Shown: piece by piece, positions 1 through 11,463 of the stretch
Position numbering within the stretch: position 1 is the stretch's first letter
Layout: the number at the start of each line of letters is the position of its first letter
NCBI GenBank assembly: GCA_003184365.1
Contig: NKYR01000026.1
Location: 248,001-312,000, forward strand
DNA length: 64,000 nt
Direction of reading: 5' to 3'
Source: Evernia prunastri
Taxonomy: Eukaryota > Ascomycota > Lecanoromycetes > Lecanorales > Parmeliaceae
Translations under genes and position numbers: made by a program
The notes under the pieces: model-generated
Told to the model about the DNA's origin: nothing
The model's database searches: none
What the model saw: the letters and a program-made list of their open reading frames with translations, nothing else

Positions 1-338
1 ACTACAAGATCAGCGTCGTGCTCGGGTCCGAGCAGAAGAGCGAGGTCGAGGGCTTGCGGTGGGTGCTGACGCGGAGGGCCGCGATGGCGATCGGCTTGAT
101 GGCCGTGCTTATACTCGGGAGCCTGAGGTATGGGAGCTATAAGATGCATGAGAGGGATATCGAGGCGAGGAAGCAGGCTGGTTCGCAGGGTTCGGGGAGC
201 GGGACGGGTAGTGGGAGTGGGAGTGGGAGTGGAGGGGCAGGCTTTACTGTGCCGAGTCGAGAAATCGCGACGCAGACGGAGGAGAAGGGTGCGATGGGGG
301 ATAAGAGTGAGAATGTTGGGTACGTGTCCTTGGGATAG
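1..338 (+). CDS. C-terminal fragment of an unrecognised single-pass membrane protein (5' end outside window)
   Basis: The frame is open from the first base of the window (codons from base 3), so the start lies upstream. What is visible is a short polar stretch, a basic pair, one hydrophobic segment of about 18 residues (AAMAIGLMAVLILGSLRYG), then a charged tail with a run of Gly-Ser repeats and a TAG stop at 336-338. The layout suggests a membrane protein with a short, flexible, low-complexity tail. I do not recognise the family. The Gly-Ser run is encoded by a GGGAGTGGG-type repeat and may vary in length between strains. Confidence 0.55.
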   Translation, partial: YKISVVLGSEQKSEVEGLRWVLTRRAAMAIGLMAVLILGSLRYGSYKMHERDIEARKQAGSQGSGSGTGSGSGSGSGGAGFTVPSREIATQTEEKGAMGDKSENVGYVSLG

Positions 339-546
339 AGGGGATAGACAGGGAAGGTGAAGTATTGGTGATAAAGTTTCGATCGACTATGCAGCGTATA
401 TACCCCCATTCATTCGATGAGAACCCCATTAATCGCACTCCAATGGCAATGACTCCCCACATCAATGCTTCGCTAAAACATGCGCAAATGAATTATACAC
501 ACAACGATACCAAACCGTAAAACAAACAGGCAACCTTTGGCCAATT

Positions 547-3500
547 TCATCTTCCCCCAAAATTCAACTTGAGCGCAATACTGGGCTCCGTCTCTCCAGC
601 GCTATCCCTGTTCACGCCGGTGCTTCTCCCCGCCCCACCACCCTCTCGAATGACAGTCTCCATGAACGTTCTCTGTCCGGCGCTCATCTTGGCCACCACG
701 CCCCGGAACATAGGCGTCAGGCTGCCCCCCGCCAGCTCGAGCAGCCGTTGCGACGTTTCGAGGTAAACTGCTTTGCCCTCGGCCGAAGCGCGGGTCAGGA
801 GCATCGGGATGACGATGCACATTGCGGCTGAGGACGCATCGCCCGAGGTGGTCGTGACGAAAGACGTGAGAGCGTGTGCGGTGAGTGAGCGTGCGTTCTC
901 CGGATCCGGTAGTGCTGTGTCGGCCGTGAAGCGAAGGAGGTGTGGGAATAGGTATCGTGCGATTGACTCGTCCGTCTCGCTTTTCGGACTGACCATGACG
1001 AGAGAGCGAAGGCAGCTTGCGACGACCTTTGCGAGACCAAGGTCCTGAAGGCAGCCAAGCATCTCATCCAATGTACGTGTGATGAGAGGATCGTTTGGAG
1101 CCAGAGAACGAGACGCGTTGGTCAGAAGTATGGTACAGGCGAGAAGGGTGTTCTTGGCGCATGGAAGCGAGGTTTCCGATTCGCGGCGTTGGGCGTGCGA
1201 GAGTATTGAGAGGAATTGGTGGAGACAGCCACGGATCAAATCAGAGCTGGCTGCTGATGTAGACGCGATTGCAATGGTTTGAAGGAATCGTTTGAAGATC
1301 GGAAAGGCTTGGGGGACGACTTTAGCCTGGCATGCGCCGGTGCTCAGGATAGTGGCAAAGATGTGAAGGATGCTGGCGTGGAGATCGGTTTTAATGATGG
1401 AGGGAAATATCTCGGAAGCGTCTACCAGGGCTTCTAGGGACGTCTGAATAACTGGTACGGCTTCATCGGAGAGCTGTGGTCTTATTGAAGGGCTGCGCTC
1501 TGCGAGATTGGGCAAGGCGCCTGCAAGAACCAGGACCATGATTCTTGTCAACTCAAAAAGCTGCTCGATGTCATCTGATAGGTGCTCTCCATTGCTGTCT
1601 TCGCCTCTCGCAGATGGATGCGTGAGACACATGTTCCTCGCAAGATCGACAATGACAAGTTGGACATCGAGACCTTCGGTAAGGGCCAATCGATCGAAGA
1701 GCTCCATAGTCTCCGCGAACACAGCGTCTTGGAAGACCGCATTACCAGAGACTGATGGCTGAAGAATTCTTTTGAGCGCCGAAAGAATTTCTAGGGTCTG
1801 CCCTTCGGAACCGCTCCCGGGCCTCGTAGTTAATGCTTCGATCACTATACCAAAAAGAACGAAGAAAAAGGCAGCCGGTTCATCACGGTAGTTAATATTA
1901 TGCTTTGAGGCAACAGTGCCATTGGCCTTAGCAGTGCTTGATTTGCCATCCAGCGCGTCAAAGACAAATTCGCTGTCCTGGTCAATTAGACTGGCAATAG
2001 CGTCGACGAGCTTGAGCCATGAGTCTTGGTAGAACTTTCTCAGTCATCAGCAACCACTTTACTAAGCAATTGGATAAATCTTAGCCTACCTTGAGTAATG
2101 TCTGCCGGTTTAGCGCGGCATATACAACATCGAGACCTTCGTCTGGTCTGGCTGGACCCATGGAACTAGATATGTCTGGTTCGAATCTCAAGCGCGCGAA
2201 TTCCTGCAATGATGAAAGCCAAAGCGGAGTAAGCTTGGCAACATGCGGTTGCATTACTTTCACAAGGTATTCTTGTTCTGTGCTGGCAACTTGTAATTCG
2301 GCCCATGCAGACAAAACTGCCATCCTGACCATAGTTTGTGCGTTGGGACTGAGACCTCGCAATTCGCCGATTGCAGAGTCTTGAGAATCGTCTACTGTTC
2401 ATTAGCGATGACCTTCGGCATCAATTTGGTGACTTACCCGTGAAGCTCTCTAATGCTGTTACCAATAGCTTGAGAATCCTACCCATGCGATCCACATCCG
2501 TGACGAGGCCGGTAGCAATGAAGGTCGCACAGACGTCTACTGCTGCTGAAGCGAGATCAGGGGATGAGTCTGCGCCAAAAGCTGGTGTCAATGCGGAGCT
2601 GACTTGGGCTTGGTACTGTTCGAGCAGAAGAGCTTCCGAGAAATCTGGATCCGGCATGGTCCCGAATATCTGATCAAATTAGTATCTCACATGACTAGGA
2701 GTCCTCAGACCACTTGTACCTTCAAGATTTGATCAATCAACTGCAGACCGCCAACCTGCAGTTTCAGGATCGAGGCTGTCGATGCTAGAAACGCCAAACG
2801 AATCACCTCCGCGATCTTGTTTTGCAAAGCGTGACCAGCTGTTGAGTCCGGGTCTGATTCCATATCTTTCCCGATCATGGCCGCCAAGTCACTTAAACAT
2901 TGCAATGCGAAAGCTCGTGTCTGCCATCTCAGCAGCTCCTGCGTTGCTTCAGGCACAGGGGCGCCATTCTGGTCTTTCCCATCTGCCGAGGCGAATCCAG
3001 CTACTTCCTCATCTTGCAAATCGGGCGCTGCAGACTTGGGTTCTGTGGCTGGAGCGGGTTCAGGCTGAGATTTAGCCGCCTGAGTAAGGACATGCTGGCA
3101 ACGTGAGACCCACTTCTCCGCTTCGGTCAGGCTTGATTGACCAAGCCAAGATTGAACGAGATTGCGGATACCTTCCTCTTCAGGATTGTCGTTCAATGCC
3201 AGCCACACTTGATCTTCCAAGCCTTCATTGGCAATCTCGAGGATGTACTCGGCATCCCTTCGCATAAGGTTGTAGAGCCCATCTACAGCGGCCCTCCGAA
3301 CGATGCTGTTGGCAGACTCAAGGTTTTCTTGCAACCGACGCACGTAAGCTGCCAAATCGACATGCCCAGAATCGTAGAGGTATATGTGCTCCCAAGCGCG
3401 TAAGCTCTCTGCTTGGACAATGGCCAAATTGTCATTTGAAAATTGCTTCATGAGAATTAGCATTAGTTCCCTTGCTTTGTTCATGTCTTGAAGATCTGGA

Positions 3501-6500
3501 CCAAGGACGTTGACAAGAGAATCGATGGTGTGTGCAACTACTGTAGCGGTAGGCCAAACAATTTCAAGATTGGAAGATGCTATAAGAATCGACTCTTCGT
3601 TGTGGCTGTCACATGTCCAAACCTGAGCCAGGAGGCCTAGTGTGCTAGCGACATATCCTGAGAAGGTCAGACCGGCGGAATCAGCAACCTGAGAGAGAGC
3701 TTCAATTGCGCAAAAGTGCACCGTCGGATTCGGGTCACTGCATAGAGACATTAGAACTCCATGGATCTTCTTCAGATGGAAGCCTGCCGCCATTCCTCCA
3801 ACTTGAGCGTGTATGGACCCTAGAGCCATTGCACATCCGGCACGAGCGTTGGGATCTCTATTTGATACGATTGTGTCGATCAATGTATTGACCTCGTTCG
3901 CGGTAAAAGTATTTCCCGAACTGTTGCAGAGTCTCCCTATGGCCTCATAGGCGACGGACCTGATGGAACGATCCTGATCAATCACCAGACCCTAGGATAC
4001 CGTCAATACAGACTAATCAACAATAGGAGCCATGCTGAAAACATACTCTCAGTATTTCCTCTATAGTTCTTTCGACTGTGGGATGCTTGAGATCCCCGTG
4101 CTCAGCGATGGTCTCACCAACGGCGACCTTGAGCGCGCTCAACAAGGCCATAGCAGTATTGACAGCAACAGCTGCTTTTCTCCCAGGATCTCTTTGTAGG
4201 CTCGTAGATGTCAAGAAGGTAGCTAGTTGCTCCAGTACGCCTTCTTGGACCCTTGAGCTGTGTAGCGGAAACGCTGTGGCGAAGAGAACGATAGCAGAAT
4301 TGACAACCTCCGTCGCCGGCGGATCTGGCAGACTTTCCGCCTGATCCTGGGAGCTGGTATAGAGACATACCGAGTCATGTTCTTGTGCACCGCAAATTGG
4401 ACCCATTAGCTAGCCAAGCTTTGTCAGAGAAAGAATCGAGTAGGGAACTTCAAACGGGCCAACATACCGCCTCGTCAATATCCGAGAAGTCATCGCCAGG
4501 ATGCCGTCGACCAATGCGTTGCGCGGTGCTGTGCTCTCCAGGTAGCGATTTGATGAGTGGGCCACGGACTAGACCTGTGATACCAAAGCCGGAATTGTCT
4601 GCAATCTCCCAAATACTCTCGAATGTGCCTGCAGCATTTGCAATGGACGAGCCAAGAGTTCCCGGTGCATAGCTGTCTGGATCTGCTAATAGCATCACGG
4701 CGAGTGTCAAAAGGTTGGATTGCGTGAGAATCTCGCCGCTAGCATGGGGACTATAGCTGATAAGTCTTGAATAACACTGAAGAACCCTCCGACGGACCAT
4801 CAGAACAAGGTCTTGCAGTTGTAGTGAAGAGGACAGTTTTTGTGACGCGTCATCGATGAGCTTCTTACGCGGTAGATTATCCAGGTATTCGACAGTATTC
4901 TGTAGCATGGTCGCAATTCGTTTGGCGACATCGGTTGTTATAAGTCTGCCGTTGAATTCCAAGAACGAGAGTATGGATCCTAGAGTACACTCCCGAACGT
5001 GCGTTAGATACGTAATCTCGGAGGATTGCCGTTGCGCAGTGTTCTCTCTTGTCAACGGCTTCGGCAGTGCATTGCGCCAAAGCAATAGGAATTGTGACAA
5101 GTGGATCTTGACGAAATTTGGCCCTAGCGCCATGAGACCACCTATAAGGATCCAAGCGACTTGAACTTGAGTACCGGCTACACGTAGCTCGGCTTTACTG
5201 CTTGCTTTGAGTAAATCGATAGCGGTGGAGAGAACGCGCGAGCTGATCTCGAGTGAGCTGAAAAGTGGCTGCGACGGTGATATGCTCAAGACGGCCGCAA
5301 GACCATTGGCATATCCTACGCAGCGTCGCGGGGATTGACGACCAGTAGTCAAGACATTAAGTTCTCTGTTGACACTATTCATGCAAATGGAGGCACAGGA
5401 TAGCAGCTGTTGTGGGCATGCCATAACAAATGCACGCAGACAATGAGAAGCATGTATCTGCACTGTATAACTTGGGTGCTGCAAGACCTGGACAAGAGCC
5501 TCTCGGCAAATGTCGCCGAGGGAGATGAAGGCCGCTCCCAAAGACTTGATGAGTGAAGCTAGAGCATCGAGAACACCAACAAGAGCATGTTTTGACGGCT
5601 CGGGTACTTCCTTCAGCACTTGAGGGTAATTCTTGAGCACATCGTTGATCAAAGTTCTTGCTGCGGTTAGTTGCCCAGACTCACCAAGGATTCTAGAGCC
5701 AATACAATCAGCCAAGATCTTGTGGACAAATCTTCGCGTCAGCAATAGCCGGTAACGATTGTGAGTAATGGAGGTATTGCTCAAGAGTTCGGCCATAAGG
5801 TGATTTACAATCCGACCATAGTTCGCCTCGACGATGGAGGCTCTTAAGCTACCAAGAACTTTTATGTAGCAGTGCGCAATACCTGCCCTGACCCTGTTGC
5901 TGGTAGTCGAGCGGTGATACTGGGAAGACAATTGTCGGAAGATGTCGGAAAGGGAGAGTTCTAGCTTCATAGTGGTCTTCTTGCCAGAAGGAGACCCTGG
6001 CCTCGTGATCTCTTCATCTGCCTCTTCTAGGACAACCTGGTTCCTATTGACTTTCTTTGGTTTCTTCACTTTCGGAGACGATTTTGAGGGGACGTCATCC
6101 GAATAGGATTTGACAAGAGCCGAAGCAAGACAGGAAGCGGCAGCATGCCGAGCAGCAGGAATGGAAGTTTCACAAGCTTTCCAGATCGCAGCCTTCAAAT
6201 TTTCGAAGTCACCAGTCGTTTCGAAAAATGTGGTGTAGGATACCAGCTTTTGTAGGCATTGCAACGCTCTTGCTTGCACCAGAGCTGCCTTGTCTCCTGA
6301 AGCTGCGGCTCTTCCGGCTTTCCAGATGTCCCTTGCAATTGACTCTTCAATCGAACCCTGAATCATCCCTACCACTTTCCCAAGAGCCCGGAATATAGCT
6401 GCCCGTAGGCCTGCATGTATATGTGCAGATTTCAGAAGGCGAAGTAGACTCGAGCACACCAGACTTGAGAGATTGATAGCACTATCCCCGGCGGCCTTAT

Positions 6501-6957
6501 AGAGCTCTCCAAGGCAATGAACGGCGGCATGCTTGTTATGTAGTTCTCTTTCCCCCTTGCCTGCGTTGATTACAGAGACAAGCTGATTGACAGACTCGAA
6601 CAACGTCTTCCTATTCCCTTTGCCCAATATGATGGCGTAACATTGTCCAAGGTTGTTTCGGACAGCCTTCGAGGGCATGGGGGAGGATAGATTTATGATT
6701 TGGAGCGCTTCTTTTGTTAAATCTGTCTGTTGGGCGCAGAGCGCCTCGTACTCCAACGAGCTCGCATAGCTCTCAAGCTCGACCGTGAAGGTAAAAAGGT
6801 AGAGGTCCTGCTGCTCTGAGGGTAGTGAGTGCAGCTTGGGGACGTCGAGTCGAACCTTCGGGGAAAGTCCCCCCCTTTCTGACTTCTCGGCGGTGCCATT
6901 GGTGGTTGGAGCTGGGCTACCGTTCTGAGAGTTTGACATAAGTATTGATCTGCGCAA
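547..6957 (-). CDS. LAA1: HEATR5/Laa1-family giant HEAT-repeat protein (clathrin/AP-1 trafficking)
   Basis: Six exons on the minus strand join in frame: 6957-4468, 4409-4047, 3991-2720, 2669-2438, 2391-2090 and 2034-547. They give 2048 residues, close to the roughly 2000 usual for yeast Laa1 and animal HEATR5. Introns are 52-58 bp with GTATGT, GTAAGT, GTACAA or GTAGGC donors. The last acceptor is placed at the second AG because the first one breaks the frame. The protein is helical throughout (HEAT/ARM-like pairs) with a basic, acidic and Ser-rich insert near residue 300. In this family Laa1/HEATR5 binds the AP-1 adaptor and helps clathrin sorting between Golgi and endosomes. Assignment rests on overall length, helical repeat character and the N-terminal region (LGELYKAAGD, FRALGKVVG). 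A start at the second Met (MSNSQNGS) is equally possible. The head faces the TACO1-like gene. Confidence 0.85.
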
Positions 6958-7085
6958 AGCTATACATTTAATGCAGGATGCCCTTTTTCACTTGAGAATC
7001 CCCTACCTTACCCAAGAGCCGAGAATCGCGCTACGTAAGGCTGGTGGTTTAATATGGACGCGACGCCCATTTTTCCCCCAAGGTG
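6958..7085. promoter_or_regulatory. 128-bp shared divergent promoter
   Basis: Only 128 bp separate the start codons of the Laa1-like gene (minus) and the TACO1-like gene (plus), so both 5' leaders and both core promoters must sit here. The stretch holds a C/T-rich tract (ATTTTTCCCCC) near the plus-strand start and no clear TATA box. Confidence 0.5.
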
Positions 7086-7944
7086 ATGATGCAGCGGGGC
7101 AAGGAGCTGTTTATGATCGGGGTTAGAATACACAGGACCCTCCAACTGCGGGGAAGTCGGTGCTTCTCATTGACATGCAACCTATGTTCTGGACACAATC
7201 GGTGGTCTAAGATCAAGCATGACAAAGCTAAAGTTGATGTATGCCCTCTGTCAACGAGAACGGGAAGACGAAACAACTGACCACACCCAGTAGGCTTCGG
7301 TGACCAAGCAGCGCTCTAATTTAACGCATGAGCTTCAGCTCGCTTCGAAGCAATATGGAGCGGATCCTCAGTTCAACCCTCGCCTCGCTACCATCATCAC
7401 TGCGGCCAAAAAGCAAGGATTCCCTAAAGCCTCGATCGAGAATGCAATTGCCAGAGGACAAGGCCGTTCGCCTACGGGGGCTGCCTTAGAATCCCTTACT
7501 ATAGAAGCCATGGTTCCCCCCTCGGTCGCTGTGATTGTGGAATGTCAAACAGACTCGAAAGCACGAACTCTGAACGACATGAAGTTAGCTATCAAGGAGT
7601 CCGGTGGGACCATGACACCTACGAGTCACATGTTCGACAGGAAGGGAAAGATTGTGTTCGAAAGATCTAAGAACTTTGGAGAAGAAGAGATATTCGACCA
7701 GGCAATAGAAGCTGGGGCTATAGATGTACAGATGGAAGACGATGGCAAAGTGGTCGTCTATTCGGAATCGAGCCAGACGACGGCAGTCGCAGACGCATTG
7801 GCACAATCTTCGGGCTTGAAGATTGAGAGTCTGGATATTGTTTGGGATCCCAAAGAGGACATGATGGTCGAGGTGGCCTCTCCAGAGATGCTTAGCGTGT
7901 TAGGTGATTGCAACAACAACATCGTTCGACTCAATGTAGGCTGA
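7086..7944 (+). CDS. TACO1: YebC/TACO1-family mitochondrial translation factor
   Basis: Two exons, 7086-7238 and 7294-7944, give 267 residues. The 55-bp intron has donor GTATGC, a CTGAC branch site and a TAG acceptor three bases after a first AG that would bring in a stop. The protein opens with a basic, Arg/Ser/Leu-rich mitochondrial presequence, then the family signature GHNRWSKIKHDKAK and the YebC body (NPRLATIITAAKKQGFPK, ARGQG). In eukaryotes TACO1/YebC proteins act in mitochondria; TACO1 supports synthesis of cytochrome c oxidase subunit I. The C-terminus is short and ends NNNIVRLNVG where bacterial relatives run on further. A competing reading that skips the stop with a 24-nt intron was considered and judged too short. 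Start: two adjacent ATGs; the first is taken. Confidence 0.85.
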
Positions 7945-8374
7945 CATCCGCTTCCACAGGTCGAATTCAAGATGATCCGAGCGTACAAGAAGTATATACC
8001 AATGCGACGTAGACACTACTATCTATGGGTCTACGATATATTACATTAGATAAAATGAACCATTTCCGGATTCCTGCCAGCTGTCTTCTTGGACTTCTCG
8101 CAGTGCAATTTCGAGTAGTTTGGAAAACCAGGCTAGCCAGATATGTCGAATACTCAAGGTGTCCAACTGAAGCTTTAAAGAAATTCTTAGGTCCCGAACG
8201 GAAAGTGGCATTTCCTCCACTCATTCCACCACTGCTATTTAATCTTTCTGCTTCGCTTCTCTTTTTCTTCTTACTACCACTTATAATCTCTAATCTGCGA
8301 CTACTCACACATACAGCTGGGTTCAGCGGATCTAGACCTGTCTCACAGAGTATCTTCGCGGTGAAGCGCCAAGC
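7945..8374. other. Intergenic, 430 bp
   Basis: This holds the 3' flank of the TACO1-like gene and the leader of the next gene. From about 8205 it is strongly pyrimidine-rich (CTCTTTTTCTTCTTACTACC), typical of a fungal promoter or 5' leader. Open frames here show no recognisable protein. Confidence 0.4.
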
Positions 8375-8953
8375 ATGGGTCTCGTCCTTAGCAAGTCACC
8401 TGGCCACCCGTGGCGTATGGGGCTGGTGTTGCCTGGTCCGACGCTAGTTTTGACGTGTGGAGGAGCACCTTCGGACTTGCAAGGGATCCATCCCGGTAGA
8501 GAAACGGGTGCAGAATCGGATGAGGAGAGTGATGACGATATTTCAACCAGATATGATGAGGATTCATACGATATGGTATCCGCAGATGACGATAACGACG
8601 GAGAGGAAGACGGACAGGAAGACGGAGAGGGAAATGGCGAAGACGAGGGCGAGTATGAGCAATGTGATCAGGAAGGCGTTGAAGAGGAGGTTCATAATCT
8701 CGAGAATCGAGGAGAGAACCAAGAACCCCTCGCAGCTACGACCATCGCTCCATCGCAGACCGTCATAGAGATTTCGGGAAATATTATTGGCGAGATTTGG
8801 AGGGCATTCTCTGATATACCCGAGTCAGGAAAGTCGATACTCCTTGCATTAACGGCTTGCATAGTTGCAGTATGGGTTGTTGGGTTCGGCATTGCGCTGT
8901 GGGCGATGGCTCAGGCATATGCGGATGGTAGAGTGACGGTCTCCTTTGCATGA
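8375..8953 (+). CDS. Acidic protein with predicted N-myristoylation motif and one C-terminal membrane segment
   Basis: A single-exon frame of 192 residues. The N-terminus MGLVLSKS fits the N-myristoylation consensus (Gly2, Ser6, Lys7). Residues about 45-110 are almost entirely Asp/Glu/Gly, and residues about 153-180 form one strongly hydrophobic helix (SILLALTACIVAVWVVGFGI) followed by a short tail. The layout suggests a small membrane-anchored protein with a long negatively charged cytoplasmic region. I do not recognise a family. A second in-frame ATG 14 codons on (MGLVLPG) would also begin Met-Gly. Real coding is supported by the single hydrophobic helix and codon periodicity in the acidic run, but not by homology. 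Confidence 0.5.
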   Translation: MGLVLSKSPGHPWRMGLVLPGPTLVLTCGGAPSDLQGIHPGRETGAESDEESDDDISTRYDEDSYDMVSADDDNDGEEDGQEDGEGNGEDEGEYEQCDQEGVEEEVHNLENRGENQEPLAATTIAPSQTVIEISGNIIGEIWRAFSDIPESGKSILLALTACIVAVWVVGFGIALWAMAQAYADGRVTVSFA

Positions 8954-9759
8954 ATAGGGGAGGGGCCAGAAGGGAGAGAAGGGAGAGGAAGTTTAGTCAG
9001 GCATCTCGGAACGAGACTCTCAAAGTCTCATCTCGTACTGAATGGAGATTTGCTATGGAATGAAATGCCACTTCCCCATCTTTTACTCAAGGCTTGAGTC
9101 GATTTTCAGCTCCTCATTAGTAACAGTTGCAGCCTTCGCTGCCCAAATGGGGTTGAAGTGCCACAAACTGCTTCCCGAAGCCTTGAGGGCCACTCTTGGG
9201 CTTTTTGTTGCTGGTATGCTTTGTCTCATGAAGTGGCAGTAGCACTTTATGGGAGCTAAAGTGCAATGATCGTAGGGCTGGTTGAAAGGGTCTCATGTTG
9301 GGTGGACACGATATATCTGCTATTGCCCAGTATTGAAGAAGGGGAGATTACTACGTAAATCGACAAAGTAACTTATACATCCAATTTGGAAATTCATTAT
9401 TAGAACACAAATAATAGGGAAGTATTCTTCTGTGGAAGCCGTGGCGGATCACGTGACCTACGAGTTCTCGCCCAAGAGTCACCCAAGGTCTCTTACTCTT
9501 TGCGCATTTGATGTGGTAGGTGCCAAGGAGCTTGTTGCGAAAGGCTCCATGGGAACCTTGTAGAGCAGGAATCTGAAACCAACATCCTAAGTGTCCTTGC
9601 AGCCCACCTGATCCTTCAAGCGCCGGCATGCTGTAGCCTGGCCGCCGCGTCGCCGCGTCGCGTGCCAACATTTTCCGCCTGTCCAACTAATACTATTCAC
9701 TACGGTACTCTATCTCCTCCCTCGTTTTCACAACCCGTGCTCCAAAGAATTCTGCAATC
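8954..9759. other. Intergenic, 806 bp
   Basis: This holds the 3' flank of the acidic protein gene and the promoter of the MscL gene. A GC-rich CGCCGCGTCGCCGCGTCG repeat lies near 9642-9660. The six-frame readings look like chance; no RNA gene was seen. Confidence 0.35.
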
Positions 9760-10578
9760 ATGCCTCAACTCGAAATCGATGATACACGCCAACACCTGCT
9801 CCAGGCAGGGCAAAAGGCCAAGACGCGCGCAAGCCGCTTCTGGAACGGCTTCTCCGACTTCGCGCTGCAAGACAACGTCCTCGAGGTAGCCGTAGGTTTG
9901 ATGTAAGCCTTCTATGAATACACTTGCGTCAAAGGCTTGGATCTCTCTCGTTTCTATCAATCCTGTGCTTCTTTTTCTTCGCTGGTGCTGATATGCCTCT
10001 CACCGCTCAGACTAGCAGCAGCCTTCACAGCAGTCGTCACTTCCTTTGTCTCGGATATACTTCTCCCCATACTCTCGCTCCTGCCGTTCATCGACCGCAA
10101 TTTCGATGAGAAATTCGCGGTGCTGAAGGCCGGGCCGCATTACGGCAAGGGTCCGGGGCGGGGGTACAATACGATGAAAATAGCATTGGAGGATGGAGCC
10201 GTGATCATGTCTTGGGGGTACGTCTTTCTCAGTCAACTTTCTAGTAAAGCAGATCTTGCGACGGAAGGGATGTTAAATTGGTCACGAAATGGATTGATTC
10301 TTCTGATTTCTAATGTTTCTTAGCACCTTCATCAACAAAGTCTTCAATTTCATCGGTATCGGTATCGCGCTGTACACTGTTGCACTTGTGTACGGGTGGG
10401 CGTCGAACGACTCTGTCATTAAGCATACCGTCAAATGCAAATACTGCAGGAAGAGGATTAGTGAAAAGGTAGACTACTGCCTTCTTCTTCGCGGCATGGC
10501 TATTCTGTACTGATGACTCCTGTGCAGGCACAGCGCTGCGTGAACTGCACGAGCTGGCAGGACGGGAGGGAGCAGTGA
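9760..10578 (+). CDS. mscL: Large-conductance mechanosensitive channel (MscL family), fungal type
   Basis: Four exons (9760-9902, 10011-10217, 10324-10468, 10528-10578) join in frame to 181 residues. The N-terminal amphipathic helix leads into FALQDNVLEVAVG, then TM1 (LILAAAFTAVVTSFVSDILL) with the small-residue pore face usual in MscL, a periplasmic-type loop, and TM2 (TFINKVFNFIGIGIALYTVAL). Bacterial MscL is a homopentameric tension-gated pore that vents solutes in hypo-osmotic shock; fungal homologues are less well placed in the cell. The tail carries CKYC and CVNC pairs 14 residues apart, a probable zinc ribbon not found in bacterial MscL. Introns: 108, 106 and 59 bp. The first splits the codon for the Ile before LAAAF, within the start of TM1. 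Confidence 0.88.
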
Positions 10579-11052
10579 GCGCGATGGACAAGGGAAGGAC
10601 ATTGAGCACTCATGTATATTGGAAATAGGCTGCGTTGATTCCTGTATTGGCGTGCGGCCAAGTCTTACGTGAGAGCATTAGCTTAGTCCAGTCATATCTA
10701 CGGTCTGCTTTTGGAACGAAGCCAATGCTTTTACCGCTTCGAGTCAAGTTTGCTCACGTTTGCTCCAATTTGCTTAGCAATAATGTTTTAAGGTCTTGCG
10801 AATATTTTCTCCCAGTGCGAAGCGTGCATCCATGAAGAAAGGTTCAACAAGGTACAGTGCATATGCATTCAGGCAAGGGGTGATTTTGACGTCACGCGTT
10901 TAGGGGAAAAAAGAATTGCTCCGATCAATACTCAGCAGTTCAATTCCCTTTTCTTTCCATCAAGCTATATCCTCTTTAGAACAGAAGATTATCATCCCTT
11001 TGTCCAAACTCCACGCCGTGCTGTGTTCGCCTTTACTACACCCATATTTCCA
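10579..11052. other. Intergenic, 474 bp
   Basis: This holds the 3' end of the MscL gene and the leader of the small membrane ORF. It includes an AT-rich stretch with repeated AGTTTGCT-like words (10745-10790) and TGACGTCACG at 10888-10897, a CRE-like palindrome that could be a bZIP site. Confidence 0.35.
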
Positions 11053-11463
11053 ATGCGAGCCAGCGACCCTCAGACCAGGCCTCAACCACGTTCCATCACA
11101 CTCACCTTTGCCCAACCTGACCCAGCCTCCTTCATCCAAGGATCAGCAGCCGCTCTTCTCCTGCTGGCACTTCCCCCGCTCCTCGGTCTCGCCAACATGC
11201 GCGGCTTACTCGGCGCTACGGTAGTGTCCTGCGGCATCTACGCTATCATCACGGCATGTATCGCAGGGGACACCATTTCGACGGAACACACGAGGGAGAA
11301 TCGGAGGCTGGAAAATGGTGGGGTCGAGGGGGAGGATGAGAAGCCTCGAGACGGTTCTTACTTGTCTGTCAGGAGTGAGATGCCGTTCGCGGCGTACTGT
11401 AGGGTTGTTAGGAGAGGGTGTTTTGGACTCGTGCTTGTCTACTCGGGGTTTATGGGTGTATGA
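11053..11463 (+). CDS. Possible small three-helix membrane protein (hypothetical)
   Basis: A single-exon frame of 136 residues from the first in-frame ATG. It has two clear hydrophobic stretches (GSAAALLLLALPPLLGLANM and LLGATVVSCGIYAIITACIAG), a charged loop rich in Glu/Arg, and a weaker C-terminal stretch (CFGLVLVYSGFMGV). No family is recognised. Support is only the hydrophobic pattern, so this could be a chance frame. Confidence 0.35.
   Translation: MRASDPQTRPQPRSITLTFAQPDPASFIQGSAAALLLLALPPLLGLANMRGLLGATVVSCGIYAIITACIAGDTISTEHTRENRRLENGGVEGEDEKPRDGSYLSVRSEMPFAAYCRVVRRGCFGLVLVYSGFMGV

Noticed and set aside
7936..8045. Extension of the TACO1-like protein through a 24-nt GT-AG intron
   Set aside because: 24 nt is below any plausible intron length here, and the added sequence does not resemble a YebC C-terminus.
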